This document shows positions 16,109-24,826 of a DNA stretch of 64,000 nucleotides, in pieces (the stretch's first letter is position 1; every line of letters starts with the position of its first letter). This stretch comes from SAR116 cluster bacterium AG-426-I14 (GTDB lineage: Bacteria; Pseudomonadota; Alphaproteobacteria; Puniceispirillales; Marisalimonadaceae). Under the pieces are notes generated by a model. It ran no database searches, had not been told where the DNA came from, and saw only the letters and a list, made by a program, of their open reading frames with translations. A program made the position numbers and the translations under genes. The DNA lies in contig QCNS01000006.1 of assembly GCA_003210055.1 (NCBI GenBank), positions 1-64,000 on the forward strand, written 5' to 3'.

Positions 16109-18883
16109 ATGACAAATTATAAAGACACTGTTTTTCTTCCACAAACTGAGTTTTCTATGAGAGCTGGTTTACCAAAAAAAGAACCAGAGATTCTTAAAAT
16201 TTGGCAAAAAATTGGTCTTTATAAGTTACTTAGAAATAAAAGAAAAAATCGTGTTCCTTTCATACTTCATGATGGTCCACCATATGCGAATGGAAATTTA
16301 CATATTGGGCATGCTTTAAATAAAATTTTAAAAGATATAATTAATAGATCTCAGTCGATGCTAGGCAAAGACGCAAATTATGTCCCAGGGTGGGATTGCC
16401 ATGGATTACCTATAGAATGGAAAATTGAAGAAAATTACAGAAAGAAGAAAAAAAATAAAGATGAAGTTCCTTTAATAGAATTTAGAGCTGAATGCAGAGA
16501 ATTTGCATCTAAATGGATGAAAATTCAATCTGAAGAATTTGAAAGATTAGGAGTTTGTGGGGATTGGGAAAACCCTTACTCAACGATGAAGTTTGAGTCA
16601 GAGGCTACTATAATGTCTGAATTAGGTAAATTTTTATTGAATGGTGGCTTGTACAGAGGCGTTAAACCGGTCATGTGGTCAACAGTAGAAAAAACTGCTC
16701 TTGCAGAAGCTGAAATTGAATACCATGACCATACTAGCACAACTATTTATGCAAAGTTTCCAATTAAACAAGCTAGTAATGATAGTTTAATAAATTGCAA
16801 TGTTGTGATTTGGACAACTACTCCGTGGACTATGCCAGGAAATAGGGCAGTAGCATATGGAAAACATTTTGAATATTCTTTGATTCAAGTAAAATCAGTA
16901 TCAGAAGATTCATTAGCTATTGTTAATGACAAAATTATAATAGCAAGTGATTTAATAGAAACTTTTGTAAGCGAAACAAAAGTTATAGATTTTGAACTTG
17001 TATCAAAAATTTCATTAAAAGACTTTGAAGGACTAGTTTTAAGACATCCTTTGTATGAGTTGGGTTATGATTTTGAAGTTCCTTTGCTTGAAGCTGACTT
17101 TGTCACTACCGAACAAGGGACAGGTTTTGTTCATATTGCTCCAGGTCATGGTTCTGATGATTTTGACTTAGGAGTTAAAAATTCTTTGCCAGTAATTGAA
17201 ACTGTTGAAGACGATGGTTACTTGAAAAATAATCTTCCATTATTTGGAGGGATGCATGTTCTCAGAGATAATGAAAAAATTGCAGATTTGATGGTGGAAC
17301 ATAAAGCACTGATAGGAAGAGGTAGTCTAGTCCACTCTTATCCTCATAGCTGGCGTTCGAAGGCTCCATTAATTTTTAGAACTACCCCACAATGGTTTAT
17401 ATCAATGGAAAAAAATGATCTTAGGAAATTGGCTTTAAAAGGGATAAATGATACGAAATTTTTTCCTGACCAAGGCGCAAACAGATTATATAGCATGATA
17501 AAGGATAGACCTGATTGGTGCGTTTCAAGACAAAGAGCCTGGGGCGTTCCTATAGCTATATTTTATCATAAAGAAACTTTAGAACCATTGAGAGATGAAA
17601 AAGTATTAAATAGAGTAGTTGCGGCGTTCAGGAAAGAGGGAGCTGATGCTTGGTTTTCTAAACCAGAAAAATATTTCTTAGGTGATGATTATAATCCAGA
17701 AGATTACATTAAAGTAAATGATATTGCAGATGTTTGGTTTGACTCAGGTTCTACTCACTCATATGTTTTAGAAGACAGAGAAGATTTAACTTGGCCAGCA
17801 TCAATGTATCTAGAAGGAACTGATCAGCACAGAGGTTGGTTTCATTCATCGTTATTAGAATCCTGTGGAACAAGGGGTAAAGCACCTTTTAACGCTGTTC
17901 TGACTCACGGTTTTGTCTTAGATGAACAGGGTAGAAAAATGTCCAAGTCATTAGGAAACATTACATCTCCTCAAGAAGTTCTTAAGGATTTTGGAGCTGA
18001 TATTTTAAGATTATGGGTAGTCGGTTCTGATTATTATGACGATTTAAGAATAGGAAAAGAAATTCTTGTTCGTCATGCAGATCATTATAGAAGATTAAGA
18101 AACACCCTAAGATATTTGTTAGGTGCATTAAAGGATTTTAATGAAAAAGAAATAGTCGAATTTACTGAAATGCCAGAGATCGAAAAATGGGTTTTAAATA
18201 GAGTTGCTCAATTATATGAAAAGATAAAAGATGATAGTGAAAATTTTCGTTTAAATGACATATACAAAGATATACATAATTTTTGTAACACTGATCTATC
18301 TGCATTTTATTTTGATATAAGAAAAGATACACTTTATTGTGCATCCATAGACAGTATAGAAAGAAGGTCATATAGAACTGTTTTAGATATCTTATTCAAT
18401 TCTTTAACTACATGGCTAGCGCCCATTTTATGTTTTACATCTGAAGAAGCATGGCAAACTCGCTACAATGACCCAAAGAACTCAGTTCATATCCAAGATT
18501 ACTTTTACATAAATAAAGATTTGATAGATCTAAATCTTTCTCAAAAATGGGACAAAATTCGTGATTTTAGACTTCAAGTAACTAATGCGTTGGAAGAAAA
18601 AAGGAAAACTAATGAAATTGGATCAAGTCTCGATGCAAAAATTACATTAAATGTAAATGAAGAGACTGGCACTATATTAGAAAATTTAGATTTATCAGAA
18701 ATTTTCATATGTTCTGAAGTTGTTTTAAACATTAAATCTAACAAAAATAAAGATGATATAGAGATTTTCACAGAAAAAGCAGAAGGTATGAAATGTGAGA
18801 GATGTTGGAAGATTTCAACTTCTGTTGATACTCAAAGTAAATTATGTCCTAGATGTAAGGTCGTTTTTGATTCAAAAAGTTAA
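16109..18883 (+). CDS. ileS: Isoleucyl-tRNA synthetase
   Basis: A 924-residue class I synthetase. The HIGH motif is at residues 65-68 (NLHIGHAL) and KMSKS at about 610-614 (GRKMSKSLGN). The editing (CP1) domain is present with TTPWTMPGNRAVA. The C terminus has a zinc finger formed by C-x2-C pairs near 896/899 (CERCW) and 913/916 (CPRC). It charges tRNA-Ile. The gene is full length for the bacterial (IleS1) type. It is followed directly by lspA with no gap. The ATG at 16109 begins the conserved MTNYKDTVFLPQTEF. Confidence 0.97.
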   Translation: MTNYKDTVFLPQTEFSMRAGLPKKEPEILKIWQKIGLYKLLRNKRKNRVPFILHDGPPYANGNLHIGHALNKILKDIINRSQSMLGKDANYVPGWDCHGLPIEWKIEENYRKKKKNKDEVPLIEFRAECREFASKWMKIQSEEFERLGVCGDWENPYSTMKFESEATIMSELGKFLLNGGLYRGVKPVMWSTVEKTALAEAEIEYHDHTSTTIYAKFPIKQASNDSLINCNVVIWTTTPWTMPGNRAVAYGKHFEYSLIQVKSVSEDSLAIVNDKIIIASDLIETFVSETKVIDFELVSKISLKDFEGLVLRHPLYELGYDFEVPLLEADFVTTEQGTGFVHIAPGHGSDDFDLGVKNSLPVIETVEDDGYLKNNLPLFGGMHVLRDNEKIADLMVEHKALIGRGSLVHSYPHSWRSKAPLIFRTTPQWFISMEKNDLRKLALKGINDTKFFPDQGANRLYSMIKDRPDWCVSRQRAWGVPIAIFYHKETLEPLRDEKVLNRVVAAFRKEGADAWFSKPEKYFLGDDYNPEDYIKVNDIADVWFDSGSTHSYVLEDREDLTWPASMYLEGTDQHRGWFHSSLLESCGTRGKAPFNAVLTHGFVLDEQGRKMSKSLGNITSPQEVLKDFGADILRLWVVGSDYYDDLRIGKEILVRHADHYRRLRNTLRYLLGALKDFNEKEIVEFTEMPEIEKWVLNRVAQLYEKIKDDSENFRLNDIYKDIHNFCNTDLSAFYFDIRKDTLYCASIDSIERRSYRTVLDILFNSLTTWLAPILCFTSEEAWQTRYNDPKNSVHIQDYFYINKDLIDLNLSQKWDKIRDFRLQVTNALEEKRKTNEIGSSLDAKITLNVNEETGTILENLDLSEIFICSEVVLNIKSNKNKDDIEIFTEKAEGMKCERCWKISTSVDTQSKLCPRCKVVFDSKS

Positions 18884-19372
18884 ATGAAAAATAATTTAAC
18901 ATTATTTAAATCACTATTTCTCTTGATAACAATTGTTTTTTTAGATCAATTGACAAAAATTTTTGCTTTTAAATATTTGTTTTTAAAAAATCAATATTTT
19001 GAAATAAACAGATTCTTATCATTCACACCGGTTTGGAATGATGGAATTTCTTTTGGAATGTTACAAAACCTTGGTACACCTGGTAGATATTTTTTTACGA
19101 TTTTTGCTTTTTTGATTAGTTTTTGTTTAATTTGGTATTCTAGAAAGTTGCCAAATATGAGTGCAATGGGTTATATATTAATTGCAGGTGGAGCTATTGG
19201 AAATGCGTTAGATAGAATTATTCATGGGAAAGTTATTGATTTCATTGATGTTCATTATTTAAATTGGCATTGGCCTACATTTAATATTGCTGATAGTGTC
19301 ATTTTTGTAGGTGTGATATTATATCTGTATAATGAGATATTTTTAATTAAAGGAAAAAAAAATGAGCTTTAA
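18884..19372 (+). CDS. lspA: Lipoprotein signal peptidase (signal peptidase II)
   Basis: A 162-residue inner-membrane aspartyl protease with four hydrophobic helices. Conserved blocks are FLDQLTK (19-25), NDGISFGML (52-60), GGAIGNALDRI (102-112), KVIDFIDVHY (116-125) and FNIADS (133-138); the last two contain the catalytic aspartates. It removes signal peptides from diacylated prolipoproteins; the window encodes several candidate substrates (11.8, 19.4 and 59.8 kb). It starts immediately after the ileS stop, and its end overlaps the next gene by 11 bases. Confidence 0.95.
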   Translation: MKNNLTLFKSLFLLITIVFLDQLTKIFAFKYLFLKNQYFEINRFLSFTPVWNDGISFGMLQNLGTPGRYFFTIFAFLISFCLIWYSRKLPNMSAMGYILIAGGAIGNALDRIIHGKVIDFIDVHYLNWHWPTFNIADSVIFVGVILYLYNEIFLIKGKKNEL

Positions 19373-19886
19373 AATTTTATTTAACGTTAGAAACTTTTTT
19401 TCAATCTTTATTTTAATTTCACTTTTTATTACCAACTCTGCATGTACCGATTTGAGACAAGCTTTAGGTAAAGAAAAATATGTTCCTGATGAATACTCTG
19501 TAATGAAAACTCCTTCTCTAATTGTTCCCCCGGGATTTGGGATTGATGCTGACTCTTTTAAAAAACAGGAAAATTCTAGAAAAGAAGAAACTTTAATTAT
19601 AGAAAGTAAAAATGCTGAAAACAAAGATTTAGAGGAACTGTTTGATAACTCTGATGTTCCAAAAAACATCAGAGCTCTGGTTGATGAAGAGACATTAGGT
19701 ATCAGTTTAGGTGAAAGAACAGGTATAGATATACTTCTTGGACAAACACCTAAGACTGGAGTAGTTGTTGATGATAAAAAAGAGTCACAAAGGTTAAGAA
19801 ATAATGAAAAACAAATGAAATCTTACCTAACTGGTTCAACGCCATCAATAAACATTATAGAGAATAAAAAAATTAATGTTGAATAA
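19362..19886 (+). CDS. DUF3035 lipoprotein, BamF-like outer-membrane assembly subunit
   Basis: A 174-residue lipoprotein. It has a signal peptide with the cysteine at about residue 28 in TNSACTDLRQALG. It is followed by the DUF3035 signature of an Asp/Pro-rich segment PDEYSVMKTPSLIVPPGF, which is how alphaproteobacterial BamF-type subunits begin. In Caulobacter this lipoprotein belongs to the Bam complex. The C-terminal half is charged and probably disordered. Position between lspA and mutL and overlap with lspA fit the alphaproteobacterial pattern. Calling it BamF is by family knowledge; no function is proven by this sequence. Confidence 0.75.
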   Translation: MSFKILFNVRNFFSIFILISLFITNSACTDLRQALGKEKYVPDEYSVMKTPSLIVPPGFGIDADSFKKQENSRKEETLIIESKNAENKDLEELFDNSDVPKNIRALVDEETLGISLGERTGIDILLGQTPKTGVVVDDKKESQRLRNNEKQMKSYLTGSTPSINIIENKKINVE

Positions 19887-19892
19887 AATAGA

Positions 19893-21665
19893 ATGGGGAT
19901 AAGAAAACTTCCAGAAAATCTAATAAATCAAATAGCAGCTGGAGAGGTAATAGAAAAACCCTCTTTTGTGATTAAAGAATTAATAGAAAATTCTATTGAT
20001 GCTAATTCATCAGAAATTCACATAAATATAAATAATGCAGGCAAATCTGAGATTTTAATCTCCGACGACGGTGAGGGTATTGCTAAGAATGATCTTAAAA
20101 AAAGTGTCGAAAGACATGCAACATCAAAGTTAACTGATGATGATTTATTTAATTTAAACTTTCTTGGATTTAGGGGGGAGGCCTTACCATCTATTGCCTC
20201 TGTAAGTGAGCTTGTCATAGAGAGTAATAAAAAAAATCAAAATGAATCATGGGGAATAAAATGTATAGAATCTGAAATCAAAGAAATTTTCCCTTCATCA
20301 AGAAACAAGGGTACTAAAGTTCTTGTTCTTAATTTATTCTCTGCAGTCCCAGCAAGACTTAAATTTCTCAAATCAAATAATGGAGAAAATTCTCAATCCC
20401 TTCAAATTATCAGAAGATTATCAATAATTAATTTTCACATAGAGTTTAAAGTAAAAATTGATAATAAAGAGATATTATACTTACCTAAAGAAAATAGAAA
20501 CAAAGAAGGATTTAAAAATAGGTTAAAAAATTTATTTGGTGATGATTATTTACAAAATACGATTGAACTATCTAGCAAAAAACTTTTGTACAATGACAAA
20601 ATTTCTCTTACTGGAGTAATAGGTTTTCCTACTTTCAATTTTGCTAATCAAACTAAGCAATTTATTTTTGTAAATGGAAGAGCTGTTCAAGATAGAGGTA
20701 TTTCAAGTATCATTAGACTTTCTTACAAGGAAACGCTTCCGAGAGGAAGACACCCAGTTTATTGTCTGTTTATAAATGTACCAAATCACTTTGTAGATGT
20801 TAATGTTCATCCTACAAAAATGGAAGTAAGATTTAAAGATTATAAATTTGTAAAAAGTTTTATTATTTCTTCAATATCCTCAACTTTAAATAAAGAATCT
20901 AAAATAAATCTAAATCAGTTTCCAAATATGTATGACAAACAATTTCAATCGGTTAATCAACATTTATATAAAAAAAATACTTTTGAACATCAAAACGTTT
21001 TTGGGGAATTAAATTTAGAACCAATGGTGAAAAAAAACTTTGGTATAGAAAATAATGATAATAATTTATCAGAAAAGGACAAAGATTTCCCGTTAGGATA
21101 TGCATTATATCAGTTTCAAAGAAATTATATAATATCCATTTCTTCAAATGGTATAATTTTAATAGACCAACACGCAGCTCACGAAAGAATTGTTTTTGAG
21201 AAATATAAATCTATTCTAGAAAATCAAACAATCCAAAAAGAATATTTATTAATTCCTATTGTGGTAGATTTACACCTAGAACAATTTGATTTGATTTTAA
21301 AAAATACAGAACTTCTGAAGCAATTAGGTTTTTCAATTGAAGAATTCGGTAACAATTCTATTTTGGTAAGAGAGATCCCATCATTATTAAAAAAGTATGA
21401 TATTAAAAATGTTATAATTGACTTGATTGATGATATTTTAATTACGGGTCTTCCAATTGACTATCAAGAAAAAATGAATCTGATTATGGGTAATATCTGT
21501 TGTCATAGATCAGTTCGATCTGGAAGATCATTAACTTTGGAAGAGATGAATGGATTACTAAGAGAAATGGAAAAAACACCTAATTTTGGTCAGTGCAATC
21601 ATGGTAGGCCTACCTATATTTCATTAACTATTAATCAATTAGAAAAAATGTTTCAAAGACAATGA
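19893..21665 (+). CDS. mutL: DNA mismatch repair protein MutL (endonuclease type)
   Basis: A 590-residue protein. The GHKL ATPase motifs are present: VIKELIENSIDAN, DDGEGI and GFRGEALPSIASV. VHPTKMEVRF closes the N-terminal domain. The C-terminal domain carries DQHAAHERIVFE, matching DQHA-x2-E-x4-E, the metal-binding site of nicking MutL proteins in bacteria that lack MutH, and CCHRSVRSG and GQCNHGRPT complete the site. It therefore should cut the unrepaired strand itself. It starts six bases after the bamF-like gene. Full length. Confidence 0.96.
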   Translation: MGIRKLPENLINQIAAGEVIEKPSFVIKELIENSIDANSSEIHININNAGKSEILISDDGEGIAKNDLKKSVERHATSKLTDDDLFNLNFLGFRGEALPSIASVSELVIESNKKNQNESWGIKCIESEIKEIFPSSRNKGTKVLVLNLFSAVPARLKFLKSNNGENSQSLQIIRRLSIINFHIEFKVKIDNKEILYLPKENRNKEGFKNRLKNLFGDDYLQNTIELSSKKLLYNDKISLTGVIGFPTFNFANQTKQFIFVNGRAVQDRGISSIIRLSYKETLPRGRHPVYCLFINVPNHFVDVNVHPTKMEVRFKDYKFVKSFIISSISSTLNKESKINLNQFPNMYDKQFQSVNQHLYKKNTFEHQNVFGELNLEPMVKKNFGIENNDNNLSEKDKDFPLGYALYQFQRNYIISISSNGIILIDQHAAHERIVFEKYKSILENQTIQKEYLLIPIVVDLHLEQFDLILKNTELLKQLGFSIEEFGNNSILVREIPSLLKKYDIKNVIIDLIDDILITGLPIDYQEKMNLIMGNICCHRSVRSGRSLTLEEMNGLLREMEKTPNFGQCNHGRPTYISLTINQLEKMFQRQ

Positions 21666-22229
21666 AGAATTGGTTTTAAAATGTGTAAGAAAGAAACACC
21701 ATAGTTTTTTGTTGCTAGTATTTTAAAATCTTTATGAAAAAAATTAAAATTTTTATCAGTTTCTAAAAATATCAGAGTGCCAGAATTTAAATTTTTTATT
21801 TTTAATCAAACTCCCTAAAATTTTATTGAAGTAATTTGTTTTATAGGGTGGATCAATATAAATAAAATCAAATACAGGTAATGAAATATTATTTAAATTC
21901 AAAACATTTGTTTTCAATAAAAATAATTTTTTCTCTAAAAGATTAAATAAGTTTAATTTAATAATATTTTTTTTTGAAAGTTCGATAGATTGTGGATTTT
22001 TATCGATAAAATAAACTGTATCTGCTCCTCTAGAAAAAGCTTCTAATCCTATTGACCCTGTTCCAGTAAATAAATCTAAAAATAATTTACCCTCAATGCA
22101 ATTAGAATACTTTTGTGACTCTATAATTGAGAAAATAGATTCTTTTAATTTTTCTGAAGTTGGTCTAATTTGAAAATTCTTTGGTGAATTAATTTTGAAA
22201 CCTCCATATTTTCCTCCAACAATTCTCAT
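21653..22229 (-). pseudogene. rsmD: 16S rRNA m2G966 methyltransferase RsmD, frameshifted near the C terminus
   Basis: The N-terminal frame (from 22229, MRIVGGKYGG; a longer start at 22244 is possible) has the SAM domain with LFLDLFTGTGSIGLEAFSRGA and the catalytic DFIYIDPPY. It ends early at 21756 in an unlikely tail HSDIFRN. One base less around plus 21792-21803 moves into a frame that continues NSGTLIFLETDKNFN, then KILATKNYGVSF, and stops at 21653, restoring the usual RsmD ending and about 190 residues. The full gene would overlap the end of mutL by 13 bases. Whether the break is real or a sequence error cannot be decided here. Confidence 0.8.
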
Positions 22230-22248
22230 AACATTCAATACCAAAATA

Positions 22249-22962
22249 TCAGATTAAATTTTTAATTTTATTTTGTTTTAATTCTACTACTTCTCCAGGT
22301 TTTATATTTTTTAAGTAAAAAGGACCAAAGGAGATTCTAATTAACCTATTAACCTTATAACCTAAATGCAAAAAAACTTTCCTAATTTCTCTATTTTTAC
22401 CTTCTTTTAATAAAACATCTAACCAAGTATTATTTTTATTTTGCTTAATAATTTTTGATATTATTGAACCATAATTTATTTTGTTAATTTTAATTCCATC
22501 TTTAAGAGAATCTAATTTACCTTTCTCGACTACGCCTCTAACTTTTACTTTATATCTTCTTAAATAACCTGAGGTAGGTAACTCTAACTTTCGAGCTATA
22601 TCCCCATTATTAGTTAAAATTAATAAACCTTCAGAGTTTAAATCTAATCTACCTACAGAAATAAATTTGATATTTATTTTATGTTTAAGATCTTCGAAGA
22701 TAGTTAGCCTTTTAAGAGGATCCTTATTGGTCACTAAGTAACCTTTTTTTTTATGATACAGCCATATTCTTATTTTGTCAGTCACCTTAATAATTTTGTT
22801 ATCTACTTTTACAATATCATCCAATGAAATTTTCATAGAAAGAGACTTTATAACTTCATTATTCACTTTGACTCTACCTGACAAAATTATTTTTTCAGCA
22901 TCTCTTCTTGAGCAAAAGCCAGAGTTAGATAATTTTTTTGAAATTCTAATTAAATTTGTCAA
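22249..22962 (-). CDS. rRNA pseudouridine synthase, RsuA/RluB family
   Basis: A 237-residue protein with an N-terminal S4 RNA-binding domain (about 3-60, ISKKLSNSGFCSRRDAEK) and a pseudouridine synthase domain whose catalytic aspartate D107 lies in SVGRLDLNSEGLL. GYLRRYKVKVRG and GKNREIRKVFLHLGY complete the RsuA/RluB pattern. The RluB subgroup, modifying 23S rRNA at the peptidyl transferase region, is the likeliest, but RluE/F-type targets cannot be excluded. It is upstream of rsmD with a 19-base gap; both act on rRNA. Confidence 0.88.
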   Translation of the reverse strand: MTNLIRISKKLSNSGFCSRRDAEKIILSGRVKVNNEVIKSLSMKISLDDIVKVDNKIIKVTDKIRIWLYHKKKGYLVTNKDPLKRLTIFEDLKHKINIKFISVGRLDLNSEGLLILTNNGDIARKLELPTSGYLRRYKVKVRGVVEKGKLDSLKDGIKINKINYGSIISKIIKQNKNNTWLDVLLKEGKNREIRKVFLHLGYKVNRLIRISFGPFYLKNIKPGEVVELKQNKIKNLI

Positions 22963-23022
22963 TGTTAACCTTTTGCTAAATAATTTTTGTCTAAGTTTTA
23001 AAATATATTGTAGGATGAATAT

Positions 23023-23472
23023 ATGTTAAAAGAATTTATGAATCTAGCAATAAGAGAAGCTCTTATTGCATATAAAAAAAATGAAGTACCTGTTGGTGCA
23101 GTAATTATTGATGAAAACAATAAGGTGATTTCAAAAGCACATAATTTAGTAGAAACTTATAATAACCCCACATTTCATGCAGAGGTTTTAGCTATTGATA
23201 AAGCTTTAAAGACAACTGGAAGAAGATACTTAAATAATTGCAGTATATGGGTAACTCTTGAACCATGTGTGATGTGCTCAGGTTATATTTTACAAAGCAG
23301 GTTAAATTATCTTTATTTTGGTTTAGAAGATAAAAAAATGGGATCTGTAGAAAATGGTTTAAAGGTTTTTTATAATGAGAATGTAAAAACTGACTTAGAA
23401 ATTTTTTTTGGTTTTCAAGAAAAAAGAATAAATCGAATAATGCAAAAATTTTTTGCTAATATCAGGAAATAG
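23023..23472 (+). CDS. tadA: tRNA-specific adenosine deaminase TadA
   Basis: A 149-residue deaminase. The zinc site is H52-A-E54 in FHAEVLAID and P81-C82-x2-C85 in LEPCVMCSG, and VPVGAVIID starts the fold. TadA converts the wobble adenosine of tRNA-Arg(ACG) to inosine and is essential in most bacteria. It is divergent from the pseudouridine synthase gene and converges on purD with an 11-base overlap. Full length. Confidence 0.94.
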   Translation: MLKEFMNLAIREALIAYKKNEVPVGAVIIDENNKVISKAHNLVETYNNPTFHAEVLAIDKALKTTGRRYLNNCSIWVTLEPCVMCSGYILQSRLNYLYFGLEDKKMGSVENGLKVFYNENVKTDLEIFFGFQEKRINRIMQKFFANIRK

Positions 23473-24745
23473 TTTTTTTATCTATAATTTTACCTATATC
23501 TTTTCGAAAAAACCCATGAGGCCAATTCATTGTTTCTAGAACTCTATATACTCTCTTTCTACAATCTTTTACGTTATCACCAAGTGCAGTTACTGAAAAT
23601 ATTCTGCCTCCATTAGAAATGATTTTATTATTAGACAATTTTGTTCCAGAGTGAAAAATTTTGATTTTCTTATCTTTTTTATATTTTTTTAGATTTGGCA
23701 AAACAAAACCTTTTTCAAAATGTCCAGGGTATCCTCTACTTGCCATAACAACTGTTATAGCAATTTCTGGTGAAAGAAGTTTGATGTTATTATCAATCTT
23801 TTTATTTTTCATTAGAGATAAAATTAGTTTCAAAAAATCAAATTTAAATCTTGGTAAAATTACTTGAGCTTCTGGATCACCAAGTCTACAATTAAACTCT
23901 ATTAGCTTTGGTCCAGATTTTGTTATCATTATACCCGCATATAAAACCCCTTCATAAGGAGTGTTTTCTTTGATCATACCATTTATTGTTGGTTTAATTA
24001 CCTTTTTAACTATTTTATCTAAAATCTGATTATTTATTGATGGAGCTGGTGAAATAGCTCCCATTCCACCAGTATTAGGTCCTTTATCATTTTCAAATGC
24101 CCTTTTATGATCTTGAGCTGTACCAATCAGAATGAATTGTTTGCCATTAGATAACGCAAATACACTTGCCTCGACACCCTCTAATCTTTCTTCAACAAGA
24201 ATTTTATCTCCAGCTTTAGAAAAAATTTTATCGATCAAAATTGACTTTGCGGCTTCAGTAGCATCTGCTTGGTTATCACATACAATTACTCCTTTACCTG
24301 AAGCTAAACCATCGGCCTTAATTACACAAAATCCTTTAAAAAACTTTATAGCTTTTTTTGCAGTATGAATATCCTTACATTCAAAGTAATGTGGTTGAGG
24401 AATTTTATATTTTTTACAAAAATTTCTAGAAAATATTTTTGATCCCTCAAGTCTAGCAGCTTCTAAAGTTGGACCAAATGTTTTAATACTGAGAATATCA
24501 AGCTTATTTTTTAATCCCATTACTAATGGTAATTCTGGTCCAATAAAAACTAGATCTGCTTTTATTTCGATTGATAACTTGACCAATCCATCTAAATCAT
24601 CAACAGGTATATTTCTACATTCAGCAATTTCTTTAATACCGGGATTACCTGGCGATACCACAACTCTTTTAACAAGTGGGGATCTTATAAAAGTAGATGC
24701 AATAACGTGTTCTCTACCACCTGAACCTACAATTAATATATTCAT
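23462..24745 (-). CDS. purD: Phosphoribosylamine--glycine ligase
   Basis: A 427-residue ATP-grasp enzyme of purine synthesis that forms GAR. The N terminus reads MNILIVGSGGREH, the central ATP-grasp region contains VIKADGLASGKGV and FNDKGPNTGGMGA-type loop residues (DKGPNTGGMG), and LIEFNCRLGDPEAQV marks the metal site. The C-terminal domain follows. It is divergent from xseA and overlaps the end of tadA. Complete. Confidence 0.96.
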   Translation of the reverse strand: MNILIVGSGGREHVIASTFIRSPLVKRVVVSPGNPGIKEIAECRNIPVDDLDGLVKLSIEIKADLVFIGPELPLVMGLKNKLDILSIKTFGPTLEAARLEGSKIFSRNFCKKYKIPQPHYFECKDIHTAKKAIKFFKGFCVIKADGLASGKGVIVCDNQADATEAAKSILIDKIFSKAGDKILVEERLEGVEASVFALSNGKQFILIGTAQDHKRAFENDKGPNTGGMGAISPAPSINNQILDKIVKKVIKPTINGMIKENTPYEGVLYAGIMITKSGPKLIEFNCRLGDPEAQVILPRFKFDFLKLILSLMKNKKIDNNIKLLSPEIAITVVMASRGYPGHFEKGFVLPNLKKYKKDKKIKIFHSGTKLSNNKIISNGGRIFSVTALGDNVKDCRKRVYRVLETMNWPHGFFRKDIGKIIDKKTIS

Positions 24746-24826
24746 ATTTATTTCTTTCTTTAATTTTTTTATTAATCAAAATATGTCATAATAAAATTTA
24801 TTACAATTTGAACCAGCATATATTAT

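Noticed and set aside
19343-19669. 108-residue minus-strand frame
   Set aside because: Lies antisense within the lspA/bamF-like region; no motif.
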